Shown piece after piece: positions 8,634 to 18,155 of a DNA stretch of 56,815 nt (within the stretch, counting starts at the first letter, position 1; each line of letters starts with the position of its first letter). The translations under genes were made by a program, and so were the position numbers. Origin of the DNA: Ferrimicrobium acidiphilum DSM 19497 (GTDB lineage: Bacteria > Actinomycetota > Acidimicrobiia > Acidimicrobiales > Acidimicrobiaceae); the NCBI RefSeq assembly GCF_000949255.1, contig NZ_JXUW01000019.1:1-56815 (forward strand). The letters run 5' to 3'. Below the pieces are notes generated by a model that did not search any database, was not told the origin of the DNA, and saw only the letters and a program-made list of their open reading frames with translations.

Positions 8634-9479
8634 ATGAATAAAGAAGAAAAACTCACCGCATACCAGCTCGCTCTTGGCAAGGCCCCACTGTCTGCCAACA
8701 CCAAGCGGGCTTATGCCTCTCGTGTGGCGGCGTTTTTGGAGTGGTTACCCGAAGGTGCAGATCTAGCCTCTGATCGTGATTTTGTGATCCGAGACTACCG
8801 GCAGCATCTCAAGGACGGTCACCGGTCACCTTCGACCGTTAACAGCCACTTAGATGCCGTAGGTCACCTTTGCCTGACTCTCGGCTTCGGCGCACCAAGC
8901 GCACGTCACGAGCACCTGCCTCAAGCATCACCACGAGCACTGGAACCAAAAGAGCAGACTCTGTTCCTCCGCTCCGCAGAGAAGGCCGATTTATCGCGGG
9001 ATCGTGCGATTGGCCTACTCGGTTTCTACTCTGGATTACGGGTGGCCGAACTTGCAGCGCTCAACATTGAGGACGTTGTGCTCAGCGCCCGCAAGGGCAC
9101 AGTCACCGTCTGGCACGGCAAGGGCGACCGGCACCGCGAGTTGCCGCTACACCCCGAGGCTCGGAAGGCAGTCAATGAGTGGCTAGGGGATAGGTGGTTT
9201 AGTGAATCTGATGCTCTGTTTATTAACCGCAGAGGCGGGCGACTCTCAAGTCGTAGCATCTGCGAGATCGTGGTGCAACTCGGCACGTCGGTGGGGCTGG
9301 AGATGAGCACACATACTTTGCGGCACACGTTTGGGACTAACTTGGTGCGGCAAGGTACTGACATCGTGATCGTGGCCGAGATGATGGGCCATAGCCGCCT
9401 GGAGAGCACGCGGCGGTACTCATTGCCGAGCGCCGGTGATCGGGTTAAGGCGATTGCTGGGCTGCCGGTGGAGGGGTGA
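8634..9479 (+). CDS. Tyrosine recombinase (XerC/D-like integrase)
   Basis: 281-residue site-specific recombinase. A SAM-like N-terminal core-binding domain (about residues 1-95) is followed by the catalytic domain. All catalytic residues are visible: R136 in SGLRVAEL, K163 in HGKGDRHRELPL, H227 and R230 in HTLRHTF, H253 in MGHSRLES, and Y262 in RRYSLP. The compact size matches Xer-like or small-element integrases rather than phage integrases with arm-binding domains. Single gene, preceded by a cluster of repeated ACTTCCGATATT motifs that may be its own binding sites. It could belong to an integrative element with the restriction gene downstream. Confidence 0.92.
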   Translation: MNKEEKLTAYQLALGKAPLSANTKRAYASRVAAFLEWLPEGADLASDRDFVIRDYRQHLKDGHRSPSTVNSHLDAVGHLCLTLGFGAPSARHEHLPQASPRALEPKEQTLFLRSAEKADLSRDRAIGLLGFYSGLRVAELAALNIEDVVLSARKGTVTVWHGKGDRHRELPLHPEARKAVNEWLGDRWFSESDALFINRRGGRLSSRSICEIVVQLGTSVGLEMSTHTLRHTFGTNLVRQGTDIVIVAEMMGHSRLESTRRYSLPSAGDRVKAIAGLPVEG

Positions 9480-9508
9480 GCCATCGCCGGACACGATCCG
9501 CAAACCGG

Positions 9509-9649
9509 CTACTTGGTCTGCTTAGGCTTCTGGCCCTTTGTTATCTCGCCGATAAGTCGCTGGTTTACTGGCCTATCCTTAGGAGCTGGATAAACCTTCG
9601 GGACGACCGGCTTAGGTTCAGGGATGTTGTGCGGTGAGGTCTTGGTCAC
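9509..9649 (-). CDS. Small Pro/Lys-rich ORF
   Basis: A 46-codon frame from GTG at 9649 to TAG at 9509. It begins about 10 bases after the stop of the membrane protein gene (9660), on the same strand. The product is rich in Pro and Lys (PEPKPVVPKVYPAPKDRPV) with no hydrophobic segment. The spacing suggests coupling, and the composition looks non-random, but there is no homology I recognise. It may be a real small protein or only an open tail. Confidence 0.35.
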   Translation of the reverse strand: MTKTSPHNIPEPKPVVPKVYPAPKDRPVNQRLIGEITKGQKPKQTK

Positions 9650-9659
9650 GTTTCTAAGG

Positions 9660-10253
9660 CTATACGTGTGAGATTATGATGCCTGCGCCTAGCACAAGAG
9701 CACCCAAACCCAGCAACAAGAGCTGGGTTCGAACAAGCCAACTCCTCCTCTTTCTGATTCCAATGCTTTCATTGCTTTGATAGGCGTTATTTGCTGCTGC
9801 GATTAGGTCAAACAACATCACATTCGTCGCTGACTCGACATATTCGTCGACCAAAGCTGGGGGTTCCACTATCGCTTTGATAGCCTTCTTTGGCCATAGC
9901 GCCCAAACCCCCACCAAAATATCCAGGGACAACACTCCAATCGCGACAATGAAAATAACAACGATGTATTCAGGCCGACCATGGCCGAACGGAAACTGAC
10001 TGCCGGCAAACCCAAGAACCACTCCGTTTGCTGCAAGCACAATGGCGACGATCCGCTGAAGGTCATCGAGTTCCGTTCGTTGAAGGTCAAGCCTGCTCTT
10101 TATCTCGGTGTAGACGCGATCTAAGTGTGCCGAAGGTGGGTATTCTGGGTTATCCTTAATTTCACCATTAACGGACGCTTTTGCCGGTTCTGGTTCCAAA
10201 CTGTTGACTTCCCCCAATATCACTCTCTTTCCACGCCAACGCATCCACGCCAT
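9660..10253 (-). CDS. Multi-TM membrane protein, unknown function
   Basis: 197 residues. A charged N-terminal 60 residues is followed by hydrophobic segments at about 67-85, 94-115 and 175-195, so three or possibly four membrane passes. The first segment follows RTELDDLQRIVAIVLAANG. The topology (helical cytosolic head then a paired TM hairpin) resembles SLATT or Pycsar-type TM effectors, but I see no diagnostic motif and no nucleotide cyclase next door. It lies back-to-back with the restriction-modification gene, as accessory defence genes often do. Function not assigned. Confidence 0.6.
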   Translation of the reverse strand: MAWMRWRGKRVILGEVNSLEPEPAKASVNGEIKDNPEYPPSAHLDRVYTEIKSRLDLQRTELDDLQRIVAIVLAANGVVLGFAGSQFPFGHGRPEYIVVIFIVAIGVLSLDILVGVWALWPKKAIKAIVEPPALVDEYVESATNVMLFDLIAAANNAYQSNESIGIRKRRSWLVRTQLLLLGLGALVLGAGIIISHV

Positions 10254-10314
10254 AGTACAGTTTGACTGGTGTCTGCTTAAGTGGATCTGCAGAAATTCGG
10301 AAACTGCTGACTCG

Positions 10315-10373
10315 GGTGCCCCTGCGCCGTGTTCAAGGCACCATGACCGGACATAATAACGGTGCCCCTGCGC
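10315..10373. promoter_or_regulatory. Direct repeat and putative leaderless promoter before type ISP gene
   Basis: GGTGCCCCTGCGC occurs at 10315-10327 and 10361-10373, 46 bases apart. A -10-like TACAGT at 10390-10395 lies 6 bases before the ATG at 10402, the spacing expected for a leaderless transcript. The repeats could be an operator controlling the restriction gene and/or the divergent membrane gene. Confidence 0.4.
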
Positions 10374-10401
10374 GCGGTGGCCTCTGTACTACAGTAGTTC
10401 C

Positions 10402-13400
10402 ATGAACCTAACGGATCTTCTCGATAAGCTCACCCGGCTGTCTGCAAGCTTTTCCCAACAGGGGACCGCCTTTGAACGAATGATGCGGACCTACCTGCAG
10501 ACCGATCCGCTCTACTCAGACCGCTTCGAGAAGGTCTTTAGTTGGATGGAGTGGCCTGACCGACCAGCCAGGGAACGCGACACCGGAATCGATCTTGTTG
10601 GCATCGAGCGCGATGGCGGTGTGTGTGCAATTCAGTGTAAGTTCATCCCAGCCGGCCAAAGCGTCTCAAAGCCAGCAATCGACAGCTTCCTGTCGGCCTC
10701 ATCGAGAGAGCCCTTTACCTCACGGCTCATCATCGCGACCACCGATCACTGGAACACCAACGCAACCAATACCCTAAAGGACCAGCGCCCCCCGGTCCAG
10801 AGGCTTGGACTCTCTGATCTCCTTGAGTCACCAATCGACTGGTCAAAGTTCGATCCCACGATTCCAGATAGGCTCCTGAAGCTCTCAGTCCGAACCCTGT
10901 TGCCTCATCAACGAGCGGCGATCGATGACGTGAAGCAGGGCTTTCGCGAAGCCGATCGAGGAAAGCTCATCATGGCCTGCGGGACGGGCAAGACCTTCAC
11001 CTCGCTCCGGCTCGCAGAAGAGGTCGTAGGACGTGGCGGCCACGTACTCTTTCTCGTCCCCTCTATCGCTCTTCTCTCCCAAGCGCTCAAAGAGTGGACT
11101 CGTGAGTCCGAGATACCGCTCCAGTGTCTAGCGGTCTGTTCTGACACCGAGGTCACCCGGGACTCAGAGGACAGCCGTACCTTTGATATCGCACTGCCTG
11201 CCACCACCAAGCCAGAACGCTTAGGAGCTCACCTTGAGACCGCGAGGCAAAGAGCTCTCTCCCAAGGCGATCATGAGCCGATGTATGTCACCTTCTCAAC
11301 GTACCAGTCCCTACGGGTGATCGAAGAGGCCCAACGAGATTTCGGTTTCCCGGAGTTTGACCTCATCATCTGTGATGAGGCCCATAGGACCGCGGGTGTC
11401 GCTACCGAGACTCACGACTCTGCCTTTGTGCTCGTTCACGACAATGAGCGCATCAAAGCAACCAAGCGCATCTACATGACCGCGACTCCGAAGGTCTATG
11501 GAGACCGGGCCAAATCCAAGGCCACCGAGGCCGAAGTCATCCTCTACTCGATGGACAACGAGGCCCACTTTGGCAAAGAGTTCCATCGTCTTGGCTTTGG
11601 TGAGGCGGTAAGGAGAGAACTGCTCTCGGATTACCAAGTGGTGATCCTGGCGATCGATGAGGCTTATGCTGCCCAGACCCTGCACTCTGTTCTCACAGAT
11701 TCAGATTCTGAGATCAAACTCGACGACGCGGCAAAACTGCTCGGTTGTTGGATGGGACTCGCCAAGATCAGCGATAGTCAGGAGGAGTTCGCTAATGATC
11801 CAGACCCCATGAAGACCGGAGTCATCTTTGTCAATACCATCAATGGATCTAAGGAGGTTCAAAAGACCTTCACCGACGTCGCCGCCCAAGCTCAGCTTCA
11901 AGGAATCGGGACCAGTCGTAATCTGCCTGGTGTCGAGATCAAACACATCGATGGCACGATGGGGGCACTGGAGCGCAATGGGGATCTCAACTGGCTTAGA
12001 GAATCAACCGAGGAGTGCCGACTCCTCACCAATGCCAAGTGTCTTTCTGAGGGGGTAGACGTACCATCCCTTGATGCCGTCATGTTCTTACAACCCCGCA
12101 AATCTCAAGTCGATGTCGTCCAGGCGGTAGGGCGAGTAATGCGGCGAGCAGAGGGCAAACAGTTTGGCTACGTGATTCTCCCAGTGGTCATTCCCTCTAA
12201 CGTCGATCCTGACGAGGCACTCGATCGGAACAAGTCCTTTGAGGTCGTCTGGCAGATCCTTCAGGCACTAAAGGCCCATGATGAACGCTTCGAGGCAATC
12301 ATCAACACCTTGAATCTTGGTGATCCAGCTCAGCGCAAAATCAACGTGATCGGGGTAGCTGGTGACTCCGAGGAGTCCGATAGCACCCACAAGGAGACGT
12401 TGAACGAAATCAACACCCAGGCAGCTCTCTGGCCAGAACATATCGAGACCGCCATCTTTGCCAAGCTCTCAAAGCGACTTTCCAGTTCTAAGTACTGGCC
12501 CCAGTGGGCCGAGGATGTTGCAGTACTCGCTGGCACCTATGTGACTCGTATCAAAGAGGCGAAGAACCGATCGAGCGTATTTGCCGACAATCTTGCGAGC
12601 CTTGTCGAGACGCTGCGTGAAAACATCAACCCGAGTATCTCAGAAGATGACACGATCGAGATGCTCGCCCAGCACATGGTGACAAAGCCGGTCTTTGACG
12701 CCCTCTTTGGCGACTATGACTTTGCGAGCTCGAACCCAGTATCAAAATCACTCGACGCAGTCGTCGCCTACCTCATCGATGAGGAGAGCACAGAGTCCGA
12801 GGCCAAGGATCTCGAACGCTTTTATGCATCGGTCAGAGAACGTGCAGGAGCTGCGAAGACCAAGGATGCTCGCCAGCAACTTGTGAAGGACCTCTACGAG
12901 AACTTCTTTAACAAGGCTCTAAAGCGCACCACCGATCGCATGGGGATCGCGTATACCCCGATTGAGATCGTTGACTTTATGTTGAAATCTGTCGCCGAGC
13001 TCACCCAAACCTACTTTGGTCTTGAACTCAAAGACTCAGGTGTGCATGTCCTAGATCCCTTCGTTGGAACTGGGAGCTTCATCGTGCGTCTAATCGAGCT
13101 TGGGCTTCTGGGGGAATCCCTGCCTGCCAAGTACGCGAGTGAACTTCACGCCAATGAGATCCTGCTCCTGCCCTACTATATCGCAGCGGTCAACATCGAG
13201 TCCGCCTATCACGCGATGACCCAATCCGATACGTATCGACCCTTCAACGGCATCGTCTTAACCGACACCTTCCAGTTGAGTGAGTCGCATTCCTTCATGG
13301 AGGAGACGGTCTTCAAGGCCAACTCTGAGCGCATCGAGGCCCAACGGCGAGCTCCGATTACCGCGATCATCGGGAATCCTCCGTATTCGGTTGGACAGCG

Positions 13401-15171
13401 TACTGCGAACGATAATGCTAAAAACCTAAAGTACCCAAACCTCGATCTGCGAATTGCCGATACTTACGTCGCTAAATCACGAGCTGTTGCCAACAACAGT
13501 CTGTACGACTCCTACATCCGTGCGCTTCGTTGGGCCTCGGATCGCATAGGGGACTCTGGCATCGTCTGCTTTGTGACCAACGGAGGCTGGCTGCGGGGAG
13601 GATCTGGCCAAGGAGTACGGGCGAGTTTCGAAGACGAGTTCGATGCAGTCTACGTGATGGACTTGAGGGGGAACAGTCGGCGAAGTTATGGCGACAAATC
13701 TATAGCCAGTGAAGGTGGCAACGTCTTCGAAGTCCGCATTCCTGTAACAATGCTCATCCTGATCAAAGGGGGGGTGGACGAACGAGCGCCACGAGGTATC
13801 TTCTACCACGACATTGGTGACTACTTGAGCCGAGAGGCCAAGCTCGGCCAACTTGCCCAATTTAACTCGGTAGCAGGCGTACCATGGACACTGATCGAGC
13901 CCAACGAACAACACGACTGGATCAATCAGCGAGATCAGAGTTGGTATGGGCTCAAGTCCTTGACGACCACGGAGCCCGATGCCGGAATCTTCAACATAGA
14001 TTCAAATGGCTTAAAGACAAATCGAGATCCTTGGGTCTATAACTCCTCACGGGAGGCTCTGCTTGCAACGATGGGTTCAATGATTGAGGTGTTCAACTCA
14101 GAGGTTGAACGCTACAGGCACGAGCATCCCTCTTCGGTCGATGATTTTGTAATCGGCGACGAGACAAAGATCAGTTGGTCTAGGGGTCTCAAGCTTGAGC
14201 TGAAGCGGCGAGCGAATGGATCGGGTGTTGAATGTGATCCATCGCGAGCCAGGTTTGGACTCCATCGCCCATTCTTCAAACAGTGGCTTTACTTCGACAA
14301 AGCAATTAACGAGGATCAAGCTCAAATCAGTATTATTTTCCCAACGGAAGAAGTGAGAAATCGGGCGATATTGGTGAGTGGCAGGGGTGCTGGAAGGTTT
14401 GCGGTCTTAGCGACGGATGTGACACCAAATTTGCATACAATAGACACTACCCACGTCTTTGCTCGCTACCGTTATGAGGTTCTTAATACCAAAGGGGTTC
14501 TCTTTGATGGAGCGGAGTCGGAGATCAGACGAGTCGATAACATCACCGATGGAGCGCTGGCGGAGTTCCAGGGCATCTACGGAGACAACTCGCTCACCAA
14601 GGATGATCTCTTTGCCTACATCTACGGAGTCCTTCACCACCCAGGCTACATAGAACAATACGCTGACAACCTCACCAAGGAGTATCCACGGATACCTTGG
14701 CTGAAGAACTATCGCGAGCTGATCGACATTGGTGAGAAATTACTTGACCTACATATCGGATATGAAACCGTGGAGCCCTATCCAGTGGCGGAGGAGTTCA
14801 CTCTCATGCCTCCAGAAGATGGACGCGAACGCTATCGCGCGACCATAATGGGGCACCCGAACAAGGGGTCCGGAGCACGAGGCAAAGCCGACTGGGATCG
14901 GACACGGATTCAGGTCAATGAGCACCTAACGCTAACGGGGGTACCAGAGCGAGCATCGGAGTGGATACTCGGGCCACGTCCGGCGCTCGAGCTCTTCTTA
15001 CAACGAATAAGGCCATCAGTGGATAAGAAGAGTGGGATCAAGAACGATCCGAACGAGTTCAGCGAGGATCCAATGTACGTTGTGGAGCTGACCAAGCGGG
15101 TGATCAGAGTGTGTGTGGAGACGTTGGATCTTATTGCCGCGATGCCCGATCACGTTCAGTCGAGAGTATGA
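10402..15171 (+). CDS. Single-chain type ISP-like restriction-modification enzyme
   Basis: 1589 residues, the size of LlaGI/LlaBIII type ISP enzymes. Domains in order: Mrr-like nuclease with D64 and Q78-x-K80 (DTGIDLVG ... AIQCKF); superfamily 2 helicase with Walker A MACGTGKT (about 191-198), DEAH box at 325-328 and GRVMRR near 575; a helical coupler; N6-adenine methyltransferase with DPFVGTGSF (from D885) and NPPY (992-995); and a C-terminal target-recognition region (about 1130-1560). Such enzymes methylate one strand of their own sites and translocate to cleave when enzymes converge (family knowledge). No separate specificity or methylase gene is needed, and all motifs look intact. Confidence 0.93.
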   Translation: MNLTDLLDKLTRLSASFSQQGTAFERMMRTYLQTDPLYSDRFEKVFSWMEWPDRPARERDTGIDLVGIERDGGVCAIQCKFIPAGQSVSKPAIDSFLSASSREPFTSRLIIATTDHWNTNATNTLKDQRPPVQRLGLSDLLESPIDWSKFDPTIPDRLLKLSVRTLLPHQRAAIDDVKQGFREADRGKLIMACGTGKTFTSLRLAEEVVGRGGHVLFLVPSIALLSQALKEWTRESEIPLQCLAVCSDTEVTRDSEDSRTFDIALPATTKPERLGAHLETARQRALSQGDHEPMYVTFSTYQSLRVIEEAQRDFGFPEFDLIICDEAHRTAGVATETHDSAFVLVHDNERIKATKRIYMTATPKVYGDRAKSKATEAEVILYSMDNEAHFGKEFHRLGFGEAVRRELLSDYQVVILAIDEAYAAQTLHSVLTDSDSEIKLDDAAKLLGCWMGLAKISDSQEEFANDPDPMKTGVIFVNTINGSKEVQKTFTDVAAQAQLQGIGTSRNLPGVEIKHIDGTMGALERNGDLNWLRESTEECRLLTNAKCLSEGVDVPSLDAVMFLQPRKSQVDVVQAVGRVMRRAEGKQFGYVILPVVIPSNVDPDEALDRNKSFEVVWQILQALKAHDERFEAIINTLNLGDPAQRKINVIGVAGDSEESDSTHKETLNEINTQAALWPEHIETAIFAKLSKRLSSSKYWPQWAEDVAVLAGTYVTRIKEAKNRSSVFADNLASLVETLRENINPSISEDDTIEMLAQHMVTKPVFDALFGDYDFASSNPVSKSLDAVVAYLIDEESTESEAKDLERFYASVRERAGAAKTKDARQQLVKDLYENFFNKALKRTTDRMGIAYTPIEIVDFMLKSVAELTQTYFGLELKDSGVHVLDPFVGTGSFIVRLIELGLLGESLPAKYASELHANEILLLPYYIAAVNIESAYHAMTQSDTYRPFNGIVLTDTFQLSESHSFMEETVFKANSERIEAQRRAPITAIIGNPPYSVGQRTANDNAKNLKYPNLDLRIADTYVAKSRAVANNSLYDSYIRALRWASDRIGDSGIVCFVTNGGWLRGGSGQGVRASFEDEFDAVYVMDLRGNSRRSYGDKSIASEGGNVFEVRIPVTMLILIKGGVDERAPRGIFYHDIGDYLSREAKLGQLAQFNSVAGVPWTLIEPNEQHDWINQRDQSWYGLKSLTTTEPDAGIFNIDSNGLKTNRDPWVYNSSREALLATMGSMIEVFNSEVERYRHEHPSSVDDFVIGDETKISWSRGLKLELKRRANGSGVECDPSRARFGLHRPFFKQWLYFDKAINEDQAQISIIFPTEEVRNRAILVSGRGAGRFAVLATDVTPNLHTIDTTHVFARYRYEVLNTKGVLFDGAESEIRRVDNITDGALAEFQGIYGDNSLTKDDLFAYIYGVLHHPGYIEQYADNLTKEYPRIPWLKNYRELIDIGEKLLDLHIGYETVEPYPVAEEFTLMPPEDGRERYRATIMGHPNKGSGARGKADWDRTRIQVNEHLTLTGVPERASEWILGPRPALELFLQRIRPSVDKKSGIKNDPNEFSEDPMYVVELTKRVIRVCVETLDLIAAMPDHVQSRV

Positions 15172-16045
15172 GTGAAAGGTGCGATAAAACGGTACGCATG
15201 AGGTCGATAGCAAATGCAGCATCCATGTGATCGACTGGAAATTTCCCATCCTCAGGACCCGTCTGGGAAACGTGCCGGCCTGAATGTATGTAGGCTCCTA
15301 CTTTCGCAAGTAACTCATTTACAGCCTTTTTCTTGTGGGTGTCGTGGATACCGTCACAAATCCTCTGAATAGTGCCTGGCAGCGCTTCGCGGGCTCCGTT
15401 CAAGTAGCTAAAGACAGCCGCATCATCACCTACAGCGTAAGCGCGTTCGGCTTTTTGTAAGTGTTCAACGGTCTTGCCCCACTCTTGTGCTAAGGTGCTG
15501 TCGGATCGTGGGAGTGCGATTTCCAAGAATCGGTATTGCTCACTCTTGGTCCGGGATAACACCTTTTCGTACCATTCAGAACGCTCAATGCTGATGGTTA
15601 GCTTTGGGTTATGTAGTTTGAACTCCTTCCATTCTCCTGGTTCTGGATCATCTCCCGTCTGGTAGCCATTTGCACGCTCGTCAATTGGTTTTAGGTAGTA
15701 CCACCCCACGCCTTGAAGTTGAGCATCTATCTGAACAGATGATTCGCTAGATGGCAAACCATCCGTGATGTGCCGAAGTAGTCGCTGAGAGGTAACGATC
15801 TCGAAGGATACGTTTTTGTCGTTTTGATCTACGGTTTCCCTCAGTGGTTTGCTTTCGCCAATTAACTCGTTCCGATATTCCAGTCTTAAGCTGACTTCAA
15901 GGCGAACTTCCTTCACCTCCGGCATGAGAGATACCTCACCATAAAAATTGAGTCGGGGATTCAAGACCCCCGAAGCTCCTAGCTCATTTAGTTCAAGTTT
16001 TGAAGCAGTTCGGTGGAAATCTGAAACGGTGAAAGAACCTCGCAT
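15131..16045 (-). CDS. Unknown protein convergent with restriction enzyme
   Basis: 304 residues. The N-terminal half is beta-rich (MPEVKEVRLEVSLRLEYRNEL). The C-terminal ~110 residues are helical: FSYLNGAREALPGTIQRIC, then AKVGAYIHSGRHVSQ, then VDHMDAAFAIDLMRTVLSHL. The GRH motif plus a following helix resembles a C-terminal domain seen in uncharacterised bacterial proteins, loosely HEPN-like, but the HEPN R-x4-6-H motif is not clear. Its 3' end overlaps the type ISP gene by 41 bases tail to tail. Possibly an independent defence or stress gene; not assigned. Confidence 0.65.
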   Translation of the reverse strand: MRGSFTVSDFHRTASKLELNELGASGVLNPRLNFYGEVSLMPEVKEVRLEVSLRLEYRNELIGESKPLRETVDQNDKNVSFEIVTSQRLLRHITDGLPSSESSVQIDAQLQGVGWYYLKPIDERANGYQTGDDPEPGEWKEFKLHNPKLTISIERSEWYEKVLSRTKSEQYRFLEIALPRSDSTLAQEWGKTVEHLQKAERAYAVGDDAAVFSYLNGAREALPGTIQRICDGIHDTHKKKAVNELLAKVGAYIHSGRHVSQTGPEDGKFPVDHMDAAFAIDLMRTVLSHLSLILSTERDRASRQ

Positions 16046-16333
16046 GGCGCTATTCTAGCCCTCCACTGGGAGGTGAGCCAGGCCGCTCGGCTGCTACTTC
16101 TGCCACATCACAGCACAGCTCAGAACGTTGCGCCGTTGTGTTCTAGCCGTGCCTGGTTTCTTGGCAGATGTAAACTGGGGCTGGATATGAGATACCGCGG
16201 ATGATTAAAGTGATACTGGTGATGCTCGGGGCATCGGTGTTCTTTGTGCTTGGCGTTGCGCGGCTGCTGATAACTGATAGCATCTCGCTACTTGGGGTGC
16301 CTGCCTCTTGCGGTAATCCGTTGGGCTACTTAA

Positions 16334-17965
16334 CCTAGAAGCACCGACCAACTCTGTGAATTGGTCGCCGAAAACTGAAGAAAGTGCCCCCTGAGCTGGT
16401 AGAATAGGTGTATAGAAGCATCCCAAACGACCAACAAAGGAGAACACTTTCTGTGACACGATCTTACCAGAACTCAGAGGCTATCGAGGTCACCTTTGAC
16501 GATGAGAATCTGGTCGCTAATGCTGGACTTCTCTTGGTTTCCACCCTTGCCTCCAAGCTTGGTCTAGATGCTCTCATCTCCGAGCGGGTAGATCTCACCG
16601 GTCGAGTGGGTGGGGCCAATCCAGCTAGTAAGTCATTGACCCTCATTCATGCGATGGTGGCGGGTGCCTCTCATATTGACCACGTGGATCTTTTGCGAGC
16701 CGGGGCATCTTCGAAGGTGCTTCCCTTTCACGTCGCTGCTCCCTCGACCCTTGGTACCTACCTACGTTCCTTTACCTTTGGTCACGTTCGTCAATTAGAT
16801 GAGGTGATTGAGGAAGAGCTCACCCGTGCTTGGGCAATGGGCCTGGCCCCGGGAGACGATCCCCTGGTGATCGACATCGACTCTACTATCTGTGAGGTAT
16901 CTGGTTACGCCAAGCAGGGAGCAGCCTATGGGTATACGAAGAAGCTCGGCTATCACCCACTCTTGGCCGTTCGCTCCGACACCGGTGAGGTACTTCATCA
17001 ACGGATGCGCAAAGGTTCAGCCAATACACAACGGGGAACCAAGCGCTTTGTTCAAGAGCTCATCGCTAGGTGTCGACGCATCGGGTCGACAGGCAAGATC
17101 ACCATCCGCTTTGACTCTGGGTACCAATCAGATGCGACGTTGAAGGAGTTAGAACGTCTCGGCATCTCTTACACCATGGCGGTCCATGCCAACGCCAAAG
17201 GGATAAAGTCGCTGGTAGAGGACATCGACACCGACTCCTGGGTAGCTATTGACTACACCGAGAACGGTGAGGCCCAAGTAGCAGAGACCACCTATAAGGG
17301 GAGACGTCTCATTATCCGTCGTACCCGCCTTATTGGTAACCAGGCCGAGCTCTTTCCTAACTGGAGATACTTCGGATTCGTCACTGACCTGTTAGGTTCA
17401 GCTGTTGAGGTGGATCAGTTCCACCGTAACCGAGCACGGATTGAACTCTCCATCAAAGATCTCAAAGAGGGAGCCGGTATGGAACACGTCCCCTCTGGTA
17501 AGTTTCATGCCAATGGAGCATGGCTAGCCCATGCGGTGATCGCCCATAACCTCACCCGTCAGGTGAGCTACCTTGGTACCATTACCCCGAGGGAGTCCAT
17601 GGTCATAGCCCGTACTTTTCGCAACCACTTCATCTCGCTTGTGGGACGACTCGTCAACCGATCGGGCAAGATTACACTGCGCACTCCGGCTCGTTGGCCA
17701 TGGGCCGGGGCCTTCATGAGAGCACTCTCGACCCTCCGGGCACTCGAACCAGTTCCCATATAGGGAACTACTTCCGACTCGAAAGCGCGGTCGGGAAACA
17801 CTCTCCATGCGCCCCACAAATGAAACACCAAATCAGATCCTTAACCCATCACGTCCCGACTCGGGTCAGAACCGATCCAGAACCACGGGTCAACTCAGCG
17901 GCACAAAATCACAGCCCGAGGGCCACCGACGGACCCCGACACCGGGGTGCGTCGGTGGATCCAGG
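16334..17965 (+). mobile_element. IS1380-family element
   Basis: 1632-bp element starting CCTAGAAGCACCGACC and, read inward from the other end, CCTGGATCCACCGACG, a clear imperfect inverted pair. It is flanked by a perfect 5-bp duplication CTTAA at 16329-16333 and 17966-17970. It holds one transposase gene. Removing it restores an open reading frame, which confirms the boundaries independently. Confidence 0.93.
16453..17763 (+). CDS. IS1380-family transposase
   Basis: 436-residue DDE transposase from GTG at 16453, chosen because AAAGGAGA lies about 10 bases upstream; a GTG at 16408 in the same frame has no such site. Typical IS1380 motifs are IDIDSTICEVSGYAKQGA (first Asp), TIRFDSGYQSD (second Asp) and ARIELSIKDLKEGAG (Glu). 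Full length, no interruption; probably functional. Confidence 0.95.
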   Translation: MTRSYQNSEAIEVTFDDENLVANAGLLLVSTLASKLGLDALISERVDLTGRVGGANPASKSLTLIHAMVAGASHIDHVDLLRAGASSKVLPFHVAAPSTLGTYLRSFTFGHVRQLDEVIEEELTRAWAMGLAPGDDPLVIDIDSTICEVSGYAKQGAAYGYTKKLGYHPLLAVRSDTGEVLHQRMRKGSANTQRGTKRFVQELIARCRRIGSTGKITIRFDSGYQSDATLKELERLGISYTMAVHANAKGIKSLVEDIDTDSWVAIDYTENGEAQVAETTYKGRRLIIRRTRLIGNQAELFPNWRYFGFVTDLLGSAVEVDQFHRNRARIELSIKDLKEGAGMEHVPSGKFHANGAWLAHAVIAHNLTRQVSYLGTITPRESMVIARTFRNHFISLVGRLVNRSGKITLRTPARWPWAGAFMRALSTLRALEPVPI

Positions 17966-18155
17966 CTTAACGGGTGCCGACAATGCCTCGGGGGTGGGTC
18001 TTTCGTTGTGCCGAGGCCCACTGCGGAACGGTGCAATTGAGGGTATCACCCTCATACTCATCGCGGTGCTCTTCTGCATTTTCGCGTTCGTGCTGTTTAT
18101 GAGTTCCGCACTAAAGCGGCGTCCAAGTGCTGACCCTGATGAGTTCTCGTGGTAG

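Larger units (their letters stand above)
16201..18155 (+). pseudogene. Small two-TM protein gene split by IS1380
   Basis: The ATG at 16201 opens a frame encoding an N-terminal TM segment (VILVMLGASVFFVLGVARLL) and ASCGNPLGY. The coding is cut at 16333 by an IS1380 element. Deleting 16334-17970 (IS plus one CTTAA) joins the frame exactly to GADNASGVGLSLCRGPLRNG, a second TM segment (GITLILIAVLFCIFAFVLFM) and a basic tail ending at the TAG at 18153-18155. The rebuilt protein is about 105 residues with one Cys before and one after the join, like the small two-TM actinobacterial proteins with paired Cys between helices. Inactivated here. Confidence 0.85.

Noticed and set aside
13477-13914. 145-codon frame opposite the type ISP gene
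   Set aside because: Lies wholly inside a strongly conserved methyltransferase region; typical antisense shadow.
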